NCBI RefSeq assembly: GCF_028858725.1
Contig: NC_084790.1
Coordinates: 30,235,031-30,299,030, forward strand
Reading direction: 5' to 3'
From: Colius striatus
Taxonomy: Eukaryota > Chordata > Aves > Coliiformes > Coliidae
DNA: 64,000 bases
The first letter of the stretch is position 1. Every line of letters begins with the position of its first letter. Under the pieces are notes generated by a model that saw only the letters and a list, made by a program, of their open reading frames with translations, did not search any database and was not told where the DNA came from. Position numbers and translations under genes: made by a program. Positions 1 to 13,530 of the stretch are shown here, piece after piece.

Positions 1-3000
1 AGTATATCTGTCAGATGCAAAGCAATGTGCCTTGTTGCTACTTTCCTTGGTGCTAGTTACATGGTTCTTTCAAGATTGTGGACTCATCATCCTTTTTGAA
101 GCCTTGCGCAATGTCAAACTTTTAATACAAATACGAATAAGGTCCATTATTTTGTTCTCTGAAATGTGATATACTTGATCTAATAAAGTATTCAAAGACA
201 ATATTAAATGTTACCAAATCTTTTGGTTATAAGCAATTCAGGGCTTTTAAAATACTTGCCATGATTTTAGAAATCTATGTAAATGTAAAAAGATATGAAA
301 ACATACCAAAACAAACTAAAAAACACCACTTTTTGCTGTCAGCATGACTAGAAAGCAAAACAAACCTGAAAACTGGGGTTGTTGGTGTCCCATGAGGCAC
401 TTTCAGCCCAGGGGAAACCATTGGATGCCAGCCCAGCACTGAACAGATGGCACAAGAGATACTGTCCCCTGACAAAATTCTTTTAATGGACCAGGTGTGC
501 CTGTGGCCATGCTAGTTGTCCAGGGTGTAAGGAAAAAGATGGCTAACTTAGCAAAGCTCCAGGGAGCCCTGTATTGAAGCTACGCTAAATTGCCTCCTGA
601 CTCCATGCTGCATAAAAGCTGGTGGAGACCTGTCAACCACCTTGGGGAAGATGTGCTGCATAGAGGAAGGCTGGGGTAGGATGAGTGAATGCCTCTGAGG
701 TTGGTCCATGAGGCAAGGCAGAAAGTAAGGAGCCAGGGTCATCTTGAGGATGTGAGGAGCTGGAGAAAAGTGGCGGCTGAGTGTTTCTGTCCTTCTTCCT
801 TTCCCTCCTTTTGTTGCTTAACCTTTAATGGACAGTAATGATCCAAGGATGCTTTTGCTGGCAGTGCTGTTACCCTCTCCCCAATCCATGCAGTCCCAGA
901 TGCTCTCATGGAGTTGACTTGCCAGACACAGAAACATTTGATATTTCTTAAAAACCTGTACTATTTCAAAGAGCAGAAAGAAAGGTATATCTAATAGCAT
1001 CACTTTCCACCAAAATTAATCCTTCCCTAGTTCTATTTTACATTGTTTGTTTTCAGCTAATTGAATGCCCTCTCTTTCCCCCTCAAAAAAAAGACCTGAG
1101 CAAAACTCCATTTCTACATTGTATCTGAGTTACCTGACCATAATGAGGGATGACTTTGTAATGCCAGTGATCATGTCTGTGACAGGTCAATTTGGTTTTC
1201 ACAGGTTTGCTCGGCACAAGTTATTTTTTGACAAGCCCTCTGGACAATCTCCTGGGTGAGCATTTCATTTTTTGTTTGGAATTGCAAAAGAAGTAGGCAA
1301 ACTGCCATGTTGCCTTGTTACTTCTAAATATGAAAATACACACCAGCAGACTGTGTTAGTAGAAAGCCATGTAAACAAGTATTCACAGGCTTTTGATCAT
1401 GGTATAGATGTCTCTAACAACACTGCCTGAAATGGCAATCTGTTGCAAAAATAGTTTAGTGAGACAAAGTGAGATAGCTTAATGAGCTTTAAAATATAAA
1501 AAAGGGGGATTTTCAGCTGTTAATCAGCTTCTGTGTAAATACTGTCCCAAATCTGAGCCTTTACTACACTAATAATGAACTTCCTTCACTGCATCCAGGC
1601 TGGCAGGAGGATAGGGCTCAGATGGGGCTAAACAGGGCAGCTCTGTTTTTTCCTGCCCTCCCCTGGGGTTAAACCACCAGCTCACCTCCACTCATCCACC
1701 TACCTGGTAGTCACCTTTGTCCAAGGGAAAAAGCCTCTTCAGCCCTGCAATGGTAATGAGACCATGTCTAGGCCTTGAGATGGATAGTAAGAACAATACA
1801 AGGATGTTTTTGTGGACTGTATGTGTATCCCAGAAAGGGAAAATCACATTCTTCTGGTTACTTAGGCATTTCAAAGCTGGCATAAATGTCTTAAAATCTT
1901 ATAAGAAGTCCACTGTGAAGTTAGCTTAATAGGCATTTCTCACAATTAAATATTTTAGACATCTTACATTTTCCCCATAATTCCAACAGTAACGAGATTA
2001 AAATATTGGTTAATTTCTTGTCACATCCAATTTTTAGTGGTAAAGATGTTTTAAGGGAGTGGAACACAAAACCAAGTTGCTGACATTTGTAAATTCTCCC
2101 CTTATTTGTACATGTAAACATAAAATAGCTGACATTTGTCTGTTTCATCCTTCTTTTCCTGCTTGTTCAGTGCAAATATTATCCAACCAGACATATTAAA
2201 CAAACGTCATATTATCTACAAACACAGATATATAAATCTCATTGCCCTGGTCAGCAGCTCAGGACCAAACTATTCTCTTGAGTAAATCTGATCTGTAAGT
2301 TACCTTGAGCTAATTGTGTTCCCTCTCTGTCATATGAAAGTCACTATGCTTTCTAATCTCATAAAGTTTATTTATTTACAGCTAGCAATATTGTATCAAT
2401 ACCAAAAGATAACCTCTAACTTGCATTCCTATATTTTCACGGGTGAAATTGCAGGATGACTTATACAAAAACTTAGGATGCAGTTTTCTTGTTACTGCAG
2501 CTGTAGGAACATGATTAAGTTATAAGGAGTTTTGTTATCTATTGTGGGGATAGAATGAGGTTCTAGATTTAATAATTTTCTGTTGAGTGGTAGAACTAAA
2601 ACCTTTCTGGAAATTAGCCATGAGATATGCCTGCTAAAGCTCCTTACTTCTCAACACAAATGTAGTCAGCAGTGCACTTCAGAATTTGTGTCTTAGTGCT
2701 GTTATCTTTTTAAAAATGCTGCAAAAGAGAGGGCTAGTACCCAAAAACATCTGTCCTGGACATTCGTTGCTGAATATTAAATACTCCAGTCTCTCAAGAT
2801 ATCATTGAATAAGAATGCTATTATTTTAACACTTTTAGATTTTTGTTGATGTGTGAAAACATGAATAACCAGAAAAGCTTATGCTTTGCTTTGATTACAA
2901 CCTGTGTTCAGTAACATGATGGCCTCTGTGGTGACTTCTGTAAGCAAACAGTCAATGCTCAGCATATCTCAGTATCAAACATCTCATGAGAAAAGAATTA

Positions 3001-6000
3001 ATTGATTCAGTGTCCTGCTTTCTTATTGAATGCTTTTATTTTCCTTCATAAGCAAGTAAAACTCCAATCACATAAAATGAAGAAGTTATGGAGAAATGGT
3101 GTAAGTAGCTAATTAGATGAGCCATTCTCCTCTGGGAACTGATTCTGGAAGAACTGCACATTTTAAGGCCTTGATTCAAGGACATATATCAATACTGTGG
3201 ATAGTGCTTAATCATGTGAAATCAATACATCAAATTAAACACACGTGCTTACCGCTTGGCCAGGAGATGGTTTGCAATAACATTTCCATATTGTTTAAGA
3301 ACACAAAGCGAATTGTCTTTGAAACGTTTTCTTACTGTCTTACTATTCAACTCTCTGCAGAGCTGCTTTACCCTCATGAGCCTCAGTAAAATCTGGAGGT
3401 TGTTACTGGTTGCGACTTTTAACCACTTGGAGAGGGGAAACCTTTGGTTAAATGTTGTGCTGTGAACAGATTTACAGGCCTGGACTTCCAGACTCATCCA
3501 TAGCAACTGGAAACTGGTGAGCGTGGAGGACTCTTAAAAATGTTTTCTTGTGAGCAGCAAAACTGGCTATGTCTGGGATTTTTTTTTGTCTTTCTGATGG
3601 CATCAGCAGGCAGGAAATCATTATGCATGTTTGGCTCACTTGGGATCTGTCAGAATCTGTGCTGTGCAGCCAGTGTGGCAGGTTAGCCACAGTGCAGGCA
3701 GAGACACCAAAGTAAACTGGAAGGCTTTGAGCCTTTGCTAAAATACAGCATACAACTAGAAAAAAAGTGAGAGGCAAAAAACCCTTCTAAAAACAACAAA
3801 AAAAACCCCACCAACCCTAAAGCTGTGAGAACAAACTGGAGTTTTGAATGCTGAGACTGACCTTTAAAAATCCCAAACTGATCCATGTTACACTGAGACT
3901 TTCTTGTTACCTTGCCAGACTGTGACAGACTCCAATACCACACCCATTATCCTGCAAACTGGTGACCAAGCTGTTTGTTCCAAACTCGTTGCATTTGCTC
4001 AATCTTGGAGATGCTGGTCTGGCCATATACTGATGAGGAATACAAGGCACAAAAGTTTCACTGTACAAAGGGTAAGTAGAGTAGGGAAAAAAAATATGTG
4101 GAGTTTTTCTAGTTCTGGAATAGATCTGACAGAAATTCGACATGCTGTAAAATTGGACTAAGATAAATATGTGTGTGTATAAAGGTACAGGGGGATAAAG
4201 GTACACACCAAAGAGAGGATGGAAGTCTGAAATCTGAAATAATAGGGAAGGAAGGAAGGAAGGAAGGAAGGAAGGAAGGAAGGAAGGAAGGAAGGAAGGA
4301 AGGAAGGGAAGGTCAAAAAACTGAAACACCTTCCTTTTCCCACCTGTTCACCCAGGCTCAACATTTCTCATTTATTCTTGACCCCTTCACCCCTTCTCTG
4401 CAAGCAGTGCGGTGGCTACAGGGGCTGTGTGTTCAGTCTGTGACAGCTCCTTTGCCACTCCTTCCTCCTCAGGTAGCTTTCTTACCTTCTTGGTGACCTG
4501 AGACAGGCCCAGGTTGTTTTTATATGGCCAACCTGAGCACATAAAGAGACTGTGTAATTGCCTTGCCGTGAAAAGTGGATCTTGCCTTGCAGATAAAGAC
4601 TTTATAAGTGCTAGCACTCCCAAGACCCAACAGGAGCCTAAAAATTGAGTATGTACATTTTCTTTCCATTTTGGTTCTGTGGGTCTGTTTGCAAGTGGCA
4701 GAAGAATAGCTGGTGAGAAGTGAATGTGGAATCATTTGACAGGAAGGAAAATCTACCCCTGAGAGCAATTCCAGAGGAAATAAACATTGAAATGAATGAC
4801 TTACAAGGCACTGTAACCTCAGTTGTTGGCAAATTGAATACTCTTACCACACATAAATATTCTTGAGCAGAGATCAAATCTTGTAGGCTCACAGCTATTA
4901 AAACAGCAGTTTTAACAGCATGAAAGGAGAGGTTGAACAAACATCTTAGTCGTAAAATTCATTAATGAACCACCATAAAAGAGTAAATTTGAGAGTGTAA
5001 ATGCTAGAAAATCAACTCAGGTCTCACCATGCTCATGCACGATGAGTGAAGGAGATAGCAGTGGGAAGAGCACCTCAGGATAAAATAGCTCTGCTGGGTA
5101 AGCTGTAAAAGGACAGGATGCTCTAGTTGTACAGAACAGGTTGAAGGTGCTCTTCAGCACGAGGCACCTGCAAGGACAATGTATTGTACCTCTGAGTAGA
5201 TAAAAAAACAGAGAGACTGATACACTTACAGTTCTATGCCCAGAGTAGGAATGTGTTAGATACTGGAATGATACACTACCAAAACAGGAGAGCTCTAATT
5301 TTCTCTTGCATGTGCTTTCATGCCAAGGTTGACACAATGTGTGTTCCTTTATCACTTAAAGGGAAAGGAATCAAAATGAAAACAGCATATTTTTGGTCCA
5401 TTCAGGAATAAGAACATGGCTTTATTAGCTCTGGGAACTCTGTATTTTAATGAGGGAAATTATGACATCATGAAATAAACCTTTGGATATTTATTTGAAT
5501 TGTCTTTTCCTCCTTTACATTTAAAGCTTCAACAACTGTAACAAATGCACGTAGAGGTGTGTGTCAGCCTGACAATGCAATTTATATGTTTCTTGTGTTG
5601 CATACTCTCTCTTTAAATGCTGCAGAAAAGGCTGTGATCAATTTGATGCTAAGGCCTCTTGCATTTACTAAAATGACTAAAGCTAGGGGTTTTTTTCTGT
5701 GGACGAGTGAACACAGGATGTTTATTGTCACATTTTTGAAAGGCATGCTTTTTAGGGAGAGTAGACTTCAACACACAGTTACTATATTTTCTATTCTAGA
5801 TCAGGTCAAATTAATTGCATAGTTACTCATTTGCACATGCAAGTGTGGCCACTGAATGTCTGCACTGGTGGATGGATATGAACATATACAGAAAGAAAGC
5901 CATTACAGATTCAGCCTGATGTACTATATATACAAGAAAATATACAAGAAAGAACAGTCTTTTTTTTTTTTACAGCTCTACACTACTGATATATTAAGTT

Positions 6001-9000
6001 TCTATTCCTTAAATTCATTACAGGGAGACAGCGCAAGTTTTATGAGCCTCTCTAAATTATCTAATGGATTTACCTGCTAAAGCAAGACCTTGAAATATGC
6101 TCATTCATTTACCTGAACTGATACTCTGCCATTTTCTTTTTTCTTTTTTTTTTTTTTAAAAAACAGTATGTTGCTTAAATTTGTTTAGGCTATTTCTAAA
6201 ATAATATTGTTTTGATTCTAATTTTTCCTTTATATTATGTGGGTCAGAGGTGACAAGAAATTTTGCACCAACATACCAAGCAAAAAGCAGGGCAGAGGCA
6301 GGACTGGAACAGAAATAGCAAAAAAGCAGCTCCAGAGTGTCTGGCAGTGATACAGCGTGCATCATTATAATGCCATCATACTCTCTCAGCATGCTGCTTT
6401 ATATAAGTTGAAGTTGGTTTTTTGCCTTCTCAGTTGCAACTTACAAAGAGAAAAGAGTATATGGTACCATTCTCCCATCTAATCTTTTAGATTCAAACTT
6501 TTTCTATGAAATTCCTTTTTACTTTTTGGCAGAAAAGCTTCAGATGTTGCCATTTAAAAATTTTCTTAACCTCCAGCCTTTTCGGTTTTTTGCCTATGCC
6601 TTTGCAGGTTAGTTTTTGATATTTCCATTTATACTTTTACTTTTCTCTGTCTTTCTGTGCACACTTCATACATTTTCGTGCTTAGAAAGGTTACAGAGTG
6701 ACAAAAGAGTGGAGATGCTGCAGAATTTTTACTCCACAACCTGAAAACACTGTGGAATGTTTGAAAACTGGTTAATGATAAAGGAATGAGAAGATAAAAA
6801 TAAAAAACATATGTTATTCTATTTTATACAGAGGCAACAGAGGAAAAAGCAGAGATACAAATCTTGGTTATGTTTTGAAATAATACACAAAAATAATGTT
6901 TGGGTTGCCAGTTTTTTCCTAACCAAAATAAATCCATCTCTTAAAAAATGTTCAAGCAGTAAAGTAACATTTAATTGGAAAAACTTGATCTTCTCTACTG
7001 AAATCTTTTGTTCCAGTCACTAATACCCAGAATTTCAATCATTCTCCTATTTCTATGGTCTCACCAGGTAGCTGCTGATCAGAGGTTCAGTGGTCAGTTA
7101 AAACTGTAACCCATTCAATATACACTGGTATGGTGACACTCCATCACCTGAATTATAATTGGATAAACTATGGATCTGCATTACCTCCAAGCAAAAATCA
7201 AAGTAAAACTTACTATATAGTCTAATAAAGTGCGAATCTGTAAATCTTTAAAATGTTTTACTGCTTTAAAAATTTATTTAGACAAATATTATTCAGACAA
7301 AAATTTCTGTGGGCACATACACAACTGTCAAATCTGAGAGTTATTGTATTGCAGACCTTGTGCTGTAATTTAAGACACCAGCTCAAGATTCTAACAGCCT
7401 ATTGTACATGTATCCTTGGGTTTTGTACAAGAGTTCATCACTGCATTTTGTAAACACCACTGTATAATCTCTGGGGGGCAAGTCAGGTCTAAACAAAACA
7501 CAACTCAATAGGCCACTACACACCATGAGCCTTCAGCTTTGGAGAGCCCTTGAAAGAACAGGCTCGTTTTCATGAATGTTTGGGAAAACAGAGAAAAGTT
7601 AAATAATTGGATGTTTATCAGGAGACCAGTTCAAGCACAATATGTTCATCCATGCATTATCTTTGGGGCTGGCAGTTGGCATAGGTACAGCATTGCTCTG
7701 CTGTCAACCCAGGTTAGTGGTCAATTTGGTAGCTTTTCCCTAACCATGGATTACGTCTTAGCTGCACAAAAAAAGAATGGAAAACTCCCACTGACATAGG
7801 TAAGGAAGTGTTTAGGTTATGCCTTCTGCCACAAAGGGCCAAAGTTTATACTCTTATTGTACTGACTGCTACTGGGAACGAGACGTTGCCAAGTCTACGT
7901 TATGACCTTGTCTTAGATGTCATCTAACTTGCTGCCATAGTGTGCTTGTTTGGAAAACTGACTATTTCATGAGAATCTCCATTCTGTTAAATTTCTACTT
8001 TGGGATGAAAATGGTTCTGTAAATGCAAAGTAATAATAATGATGTGAAAATTTTGAATTCTATAGTCACTGTTCATATTTATGTAGCAGCAGGCTGAGAA
8101 TATCACAAGAGAAAAAACAAATATAGACCTCCAGAAGTCAGTTTTTAACTCCAGCCCATGCACTCCCTTGCAATATTCCCCTATTGCTCTACTGGGTGCT
8201 ATCAAATGATCTGACAATAAACAGAGGCGCTGGAAATGGAGCAAAATGGAGCAAAAAAAAAATCAGGAGCTCTTCATTGCCATATGAAAAAATATCTATC
8301 AGTGTTTCAAATAGATTCTTATTTCATTGAAGTCATCTTTCTATGAGACGTATTAATATATTTTTAAAAACAAGCTCTCTGACACATTGCAAATTCCTTG
8401 TTGACTCATTTGGTGGCCCCTGACAGAGCATCAGGAAAGTTTTATTTCTAAGAACACTAGGGGAAGGCAGATTAAACAGGCTTTTGGCTGAATTCAATTT
8501 TCTCTAGTTTGGGGAGGTTTTGCACCTTTCTTGAGACTGTATCAGCTGGGATTAACACATTCCATTTCCTGCACTTCTCATAAAGCTGAGAACTAAAGAA
8601 AATTAAAATAAAGGTCAGTGAATTTGGCTACACTTTTCTCTTGCTGGAAATTTGTCCATATGTTTGCTTGTTTTTGCTTTGATCACATCTCTTTTTGGAA
8701 GTCTATGCATACATGTGTATGTCTAGAACCTTCATCTTCTTCCATTCCATGATGGCTGCAGGGCCTCACAGCATGCTGTGTCACTGTTATGCCGTGCCTT
8801 GGAGACAGACATACACACACATGCACACCCCAAGGCCTTGCTTAGCAGGCCCACTGCCAAAGGTGGTGTGTGGGAGATCATCTGGAGCCACTGTAGGAGT
8901 CTCCTTTCTGCCAGCCCACAGTGTCAGCTGTGGAATTTGGGGGCAGGACAATTATCTCTCTTGTTCTGGACCAAGGGCACCAAACTCACGTCATCCAGCC

Positions 9001-12000
9001 CATCGGTCAATCACTTGGTAGTTAATCTGGGTCATTTGAACAAAATGGATTCAAGTCTGCAAACTGATTGTCACTACCAAATTCCTGAGTCAACAGCTTA
9101 TCTTTGTGTATTTAGGGGTTTATTTCTTATCGAAGTTCTGAAAAAATACACAGAGGACTGGGGTTTTTTATGCCAACACCCACTACTGTCTGGGATCAGG
9201 CCTGACAGCTTTAAACTGTACTTGCTGGCTTATATATGTGCTTTGGAAATTATGTGGCAAATGCATGAACTATTTTATTGATGAAGTTTTACTGTTAAAA
9301 AAACCCCAAATATAAGACAGAGGAGGCAGCTGCTCTGCAGTGGCCATGAAAGCCAAGGAGTCTGAGTGTACAAGAGGGCCATCTTAACTGCCACCCCTAT
9401 AGCCTACGCAGAATATCCATCTCAAGGCCTAGGATCACGGCACACTCCCCTTTGCTTGCCTGCGGTACACCACCCTTGCCATTTAGTTGTGTATTCAGAG
9501 GCTTTTTGCCAATTCCCCATTAGTGTATCATAATGAGGTTCAGTTTCTCTTTGATTTGCACAGTAAGTCTGAGCAGCAGAGCCCAGGAGAAGTCAAATAA
9601 GGCCAGATACTTTATGCAACTGGATCATGAAGTATGGCTGAGCTCAAGTAAACCCAGAGGGGACAGCAAGGGGTAAAAGAGCTTAAACTAGTCAGGCCTT
9701 AGTGCTTTTCTTCCTTCTGCTTCTAATTTCATGTTTTAAGCATCTTGGGCCTACAAAGAGCTTTACAGTGTATGTCATTAGACTTCTTTTAATTTCCTTT
9801 TTTTTCTTTCTCACTAATATATTTCAAGTTAATTTCAAGTTAAATCTCACTAACTCTGAGACTTTCAAAGCACCTCCACCACACTGCTCTGTGTAGGGAG
9901 CTTCCCATAACTTGGAACATGGTAAATCTTGGGAAGTAAAAAACATCCAGCTCCCATGGCTGCTTGCTTTATAGCACAGTTCAAGTGAGCAAACTAATGC
10001 ATGAATTTGCAATCTGTAATTCCTGCTTAGCCAAGAGATTAAAAAGGAAGATTAAGATCGGAGTGAAGGAGATTTGCAGGTATTATGGGCAGAGAAATTC
10101 TTAAATATTTGAGTAAGTAAGATACGTAAATGGGTTTAGGACATTTCTTATTAAAACATATGTTAGGAATACTTCCCAGGAACAACTCCTGTTAGTAATT
10201 CAGGGATCAGTGATTGAATAACAATCACTGAAAAACATACTTCAGTACTGCAGATTAGGAGCAATTTGCAGACGTTTTATACTCAAGGTCTCCTTACCCA
10301 CTTTCATTCACAGAAAACCTGGCACTAGGCAGAGCACCATCTGTGAAGCTCTGCATGACAGAGATCTGGTGAGGCACTTGGGAAGATGTCTATTTCTCAT
10401 CACATCTGTATTTTTTACTAGAAAACAGGCTGTGAGGAAATCTGCAAATCATCAAAACATATGCTACCAGTAGAAGACAGGAAAAAACACTGCCTATATT
10501 CTATTGCTTGGCCAGCCAGTCTCCAGTGGTATTACAGAAAGAGAGACAAATCTCATGGGGGTGGCTGCAAAAAGAGATCTCTAGAGCACTAAATACTACA
10601 AACATGAAAAGTCACACTTGCAGGCAATAGAAACAGATAATTACTAAGACGCTATAAAAAACACTGAAGACTGGTCATGTAAATATATCAATGATGAAGA
10701 ATAAATGGTAGGTATGAATACCAAAGCATTTTCTTTGGTATGGATGGCACTGTGGGGTACCTTGGAGGGCATGACAAAGCTAAGGCAGTGAACAAATGAA
10801 ATTAGCTGGTGGAAAATACATACTGGGAGTAATTTGTGAAGCGCTTGTGCCTATTGTTGTGTCTGAGCAAAAACCTCTGATTATACAACTGTGGAGAAAA
10901 AGATGGACTTGGAATGCATAACAGATAGTATAAAAACTAGTATATGTAATCTTATCATGTCAATATATACAGTAGCATTGAAGTATCTTCACTTGGTATT
11001 CTGCTCTGCTCATTTTCCCATGTAAGTTATACAGCAGAAATTAATAAAGATTCATAGGCTAGATATGAACTAATATGTAACTGTCCTTACACTTTTGAGT
11101 TCAAGTGACAGGCCCTCATTTCGACTTCTTGGTGAACTGATTAATGTAACTATTAATGAAAAGAAAATGAAGCTGAGCGACAAAAGGTAAATGCCATCTC
11201 TCTCTTCCTCATCTATTGAAAAAATTATGTTTTCAATTATGTACATTAAACTATGGCCACTTCTTTCCCCAGGTCAACGAACATCCATGCTACCTCCTTC
11301 TCCCCAGTCTTCACAGTTAAGGAACATGGCACTGAAAAAACTCACATTCTTCATACACCCCCACCATATTTAAAAGTCATGGTACTAAAAAAGATGTCAA
11401 AAAGCTACTGTTTTCACCATGGACTCGTGTGATGACCTGCAGTATAGTCATGGAACAGAAGGCAGACTGAGCCTGAGTAAATGGAAAATGTGATGTAGAT
11501 AACAGTGGTGATGCTGCACTACCGTATGCTAAACTCATACCCTTTAGTTACCACAGCTATGGAAAAGTTCAGCTATTGCAATCACATATATCAGGAGGCT
11601 TAGTGTAGCTAAGTGATAAATACGGCAAATTGGGTGCAGATCAAAGGGTTTTTCACAGCGTTTATTCACAGGCATGGATAGACATTAGCTTGCTAAGAAC
11701 ATGACAAGGCACTTATAAAAAATGATCTCTCTAATAATAATTCTACCAGTGACAGATAATCAGAAATTTAAATGTTATTCTCATCTTCAGAGAGTTCCTA
11801 AAATAATGGAGAATGCATAAAATCATTTATATTTGAAGAGAGGATATATTGAATAATATAATATTACAGAGCAAGATACACAGCATTGGGCAGATAAATG
11901 ATGAAATCCCACTGCAGTCTATCTTGTGCAGTTGCCATACTAATTACAGATCAATTACTTCCCAGTTGTTTGCAACCTTATCAAAGAATAGTAAATTTAC

Positions 12001-12764
12001 TGAAAGCAAAATGTGATGTCTTTTCATTATTACCGTAGATTTGTTGAAACAGCTCTGACGTTCAGATTAATGAAAGCTTTCCCAAAGGTAATATGATCTG
12101 TATGTATATAGTCAGAAATTTAAAAGCTGAAAACTTGATCCTAGGCACTATAATAAAAATTTTTGCTTCTGTTAATTGTTATCACACAAACATCCTTAAT
12201 CCAGAAGAGGGAAAGAAGAAATTAGTCTGATGATAAACTGAAAGTTTGTTATAGGAATATAAAGATACCTTTTGCCTCCTACAGATCAGATAATGAATGA
12301 GAGTAAAGTATAAATGAGAAAATGTGAGAAATCTGCAATTTATATTTTAAGGAAGATTATGACATTAAAAAGGGAATGTAGGGGGGAAAAAAGAGATGAC
12401 TTTTATAGGCTACAAGCATGGAGAGAAGCAATCTGTTGAACATACAAAATGTTAAAATTACTGAAATGCATTTCTGTAGTTTGAGAAGAGCATCACAATA
12501 TCTTGACTTTTCCCTCAGGATTTTTAATGTCTTGATTTTTTTTCCCCAGAATTTCCACTGACTTGCTGTATAAACCCTGAGAGCTCTCTCTGGTTGAGTT
12601 TGCAGATCAGCAACATTAACTTACATTCAAAAAATTTGTTCTTATGTTGGTTTAGGCCCATCTGGGAACAAAGGACTATGATCCAAGGTAGGTACCAATG
12701 CCCTTTGTAACCCTCTAAGGACGGGGAGGGCTCAATTGCCACTTATGGTTCCAGACAAAACAGA
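1..12764. other. Non-coding intergenic DNA
   Basis: AT-rich DNA with stops in all frames. Apart from the GGAA array at 4.25 kb I see no genes, CR1 tails or LTRs. The longest open frame (8,778-9,281, 167 codons) has no recognisable domain and probably arose by chance. Confidence 0.7.
4244..4312. repeat. GGAA microsatellite
   Basis: About 16 tandem GGAA units, nearly pure, flanked by purine-rich sequence. Both strands give open KEGR or LPSF repeat frames that are not genes. GGAA arrays can bind ETS-family factors. Confidence 0.97.
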
Positions 12765-13530
12765 AAAGAAAACAAAAAAGAAAGAAAACAAAAATTAATT
12801 TAATCCACTGACAACAAAAACCATAACAAACAGAAAACATAGAGTGGTACAATGATGAAGAGCACAACCAGCCTTTTAAGGCCACATTCCCTCCACACCT
12901 CCCCTCTTCCCAGGCTTGGAGCCCTCATCACCACGTCTTTATCTTCTCACCCCTGAGCAGTGCAGGGGCAGGAATAGGCAGTACAGTCAGTCCTTTACCA
13001 ATGGCTCCTGACATTTGTCTCTCCTCAAGGCAGTCAGACCCCTAGCCCATCCTCCCTTCCCCAGTGTGGGGTCCCTCACACGCCAGGCAGCCCTGCATGG
13101 GCCGCTCTGATGTGTGTTCATCCTGAGGGCTTCAGCTCTTCCCCTCTTCCGGTGTGGGTCTGCTCTGTGGCCCACAGGCTCTCCAGCATAGCCTGCACCA
13201 TGGCTGCCTCTTCATACAGTCTCCTGTCCATCTGGGAACACTCACACGGAGCTGCTGGTGGCTCTCAGTCCTCCATGGGTTGCAGGGCCACAGCCTGCAT
13301 TCTCACACTGGGCTGCAAGAGGGTCTCTGGTCCAGTGCTCCGTCCTTCCGTCCGTCCGTCCTTCCTTCCTTCCTTCCTTCCTTCCTTCCTTCACTTGGGG
13401 GATCACATGGCCACCTGCATATTGATTGTACCACTTCTCCACCTCCTCTTGCACTGCAATTTCCCTTCTTAAATAGTGGTTGCAGAGGCACCAGATTAGC
13501 CCAGCTGGGCTGGAGGTGTGTCTACTTCAG
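12765..13530. repeat. Interspersed repeat, probably ERV-derived
   Basis: A GC-richer island in AT-rich DNA. It starts with an A-rich stretch (AAAATTAATTTAATCCACTG), then repeated short motifs of CCCTTCCCC, GTGTGGG, GGGTTGCAGGGCCAC and CCTGCACCATGG, ending near CTTCTTAAATAGTGGTTGCAG. This pattern resembles a long avian interspersed repeat, found in many bird transcripts, that I associate with ERV sequence. I cannot name the family. A TTCC microsatellite has expanded inside it. Open frames on both strands here are side effects of its composition. Confidence 0.5.
13340..13392. repeat. TTCC/GTCC microsatellite
   Basis: CGTC and CTTC tetranucleotide units (CCGTCCGTCC changing to CCTTCCTTCC) run about 50 bp inside the interspersed repeat at 12.77-13.53 kb. 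Confidence 0.95.

Noticed and set aside
4158..4496. Frames encoding KEGR or LPSF repeats
   Set aside because: Translation of the GGAA microsatellite.
8778..9281. 167-codon open frame, + strand
   Set aside because: No domain, signal peptide or family resemblance, and it overlaps another frame. A frame of this length is plausible by chance in 64 kb.
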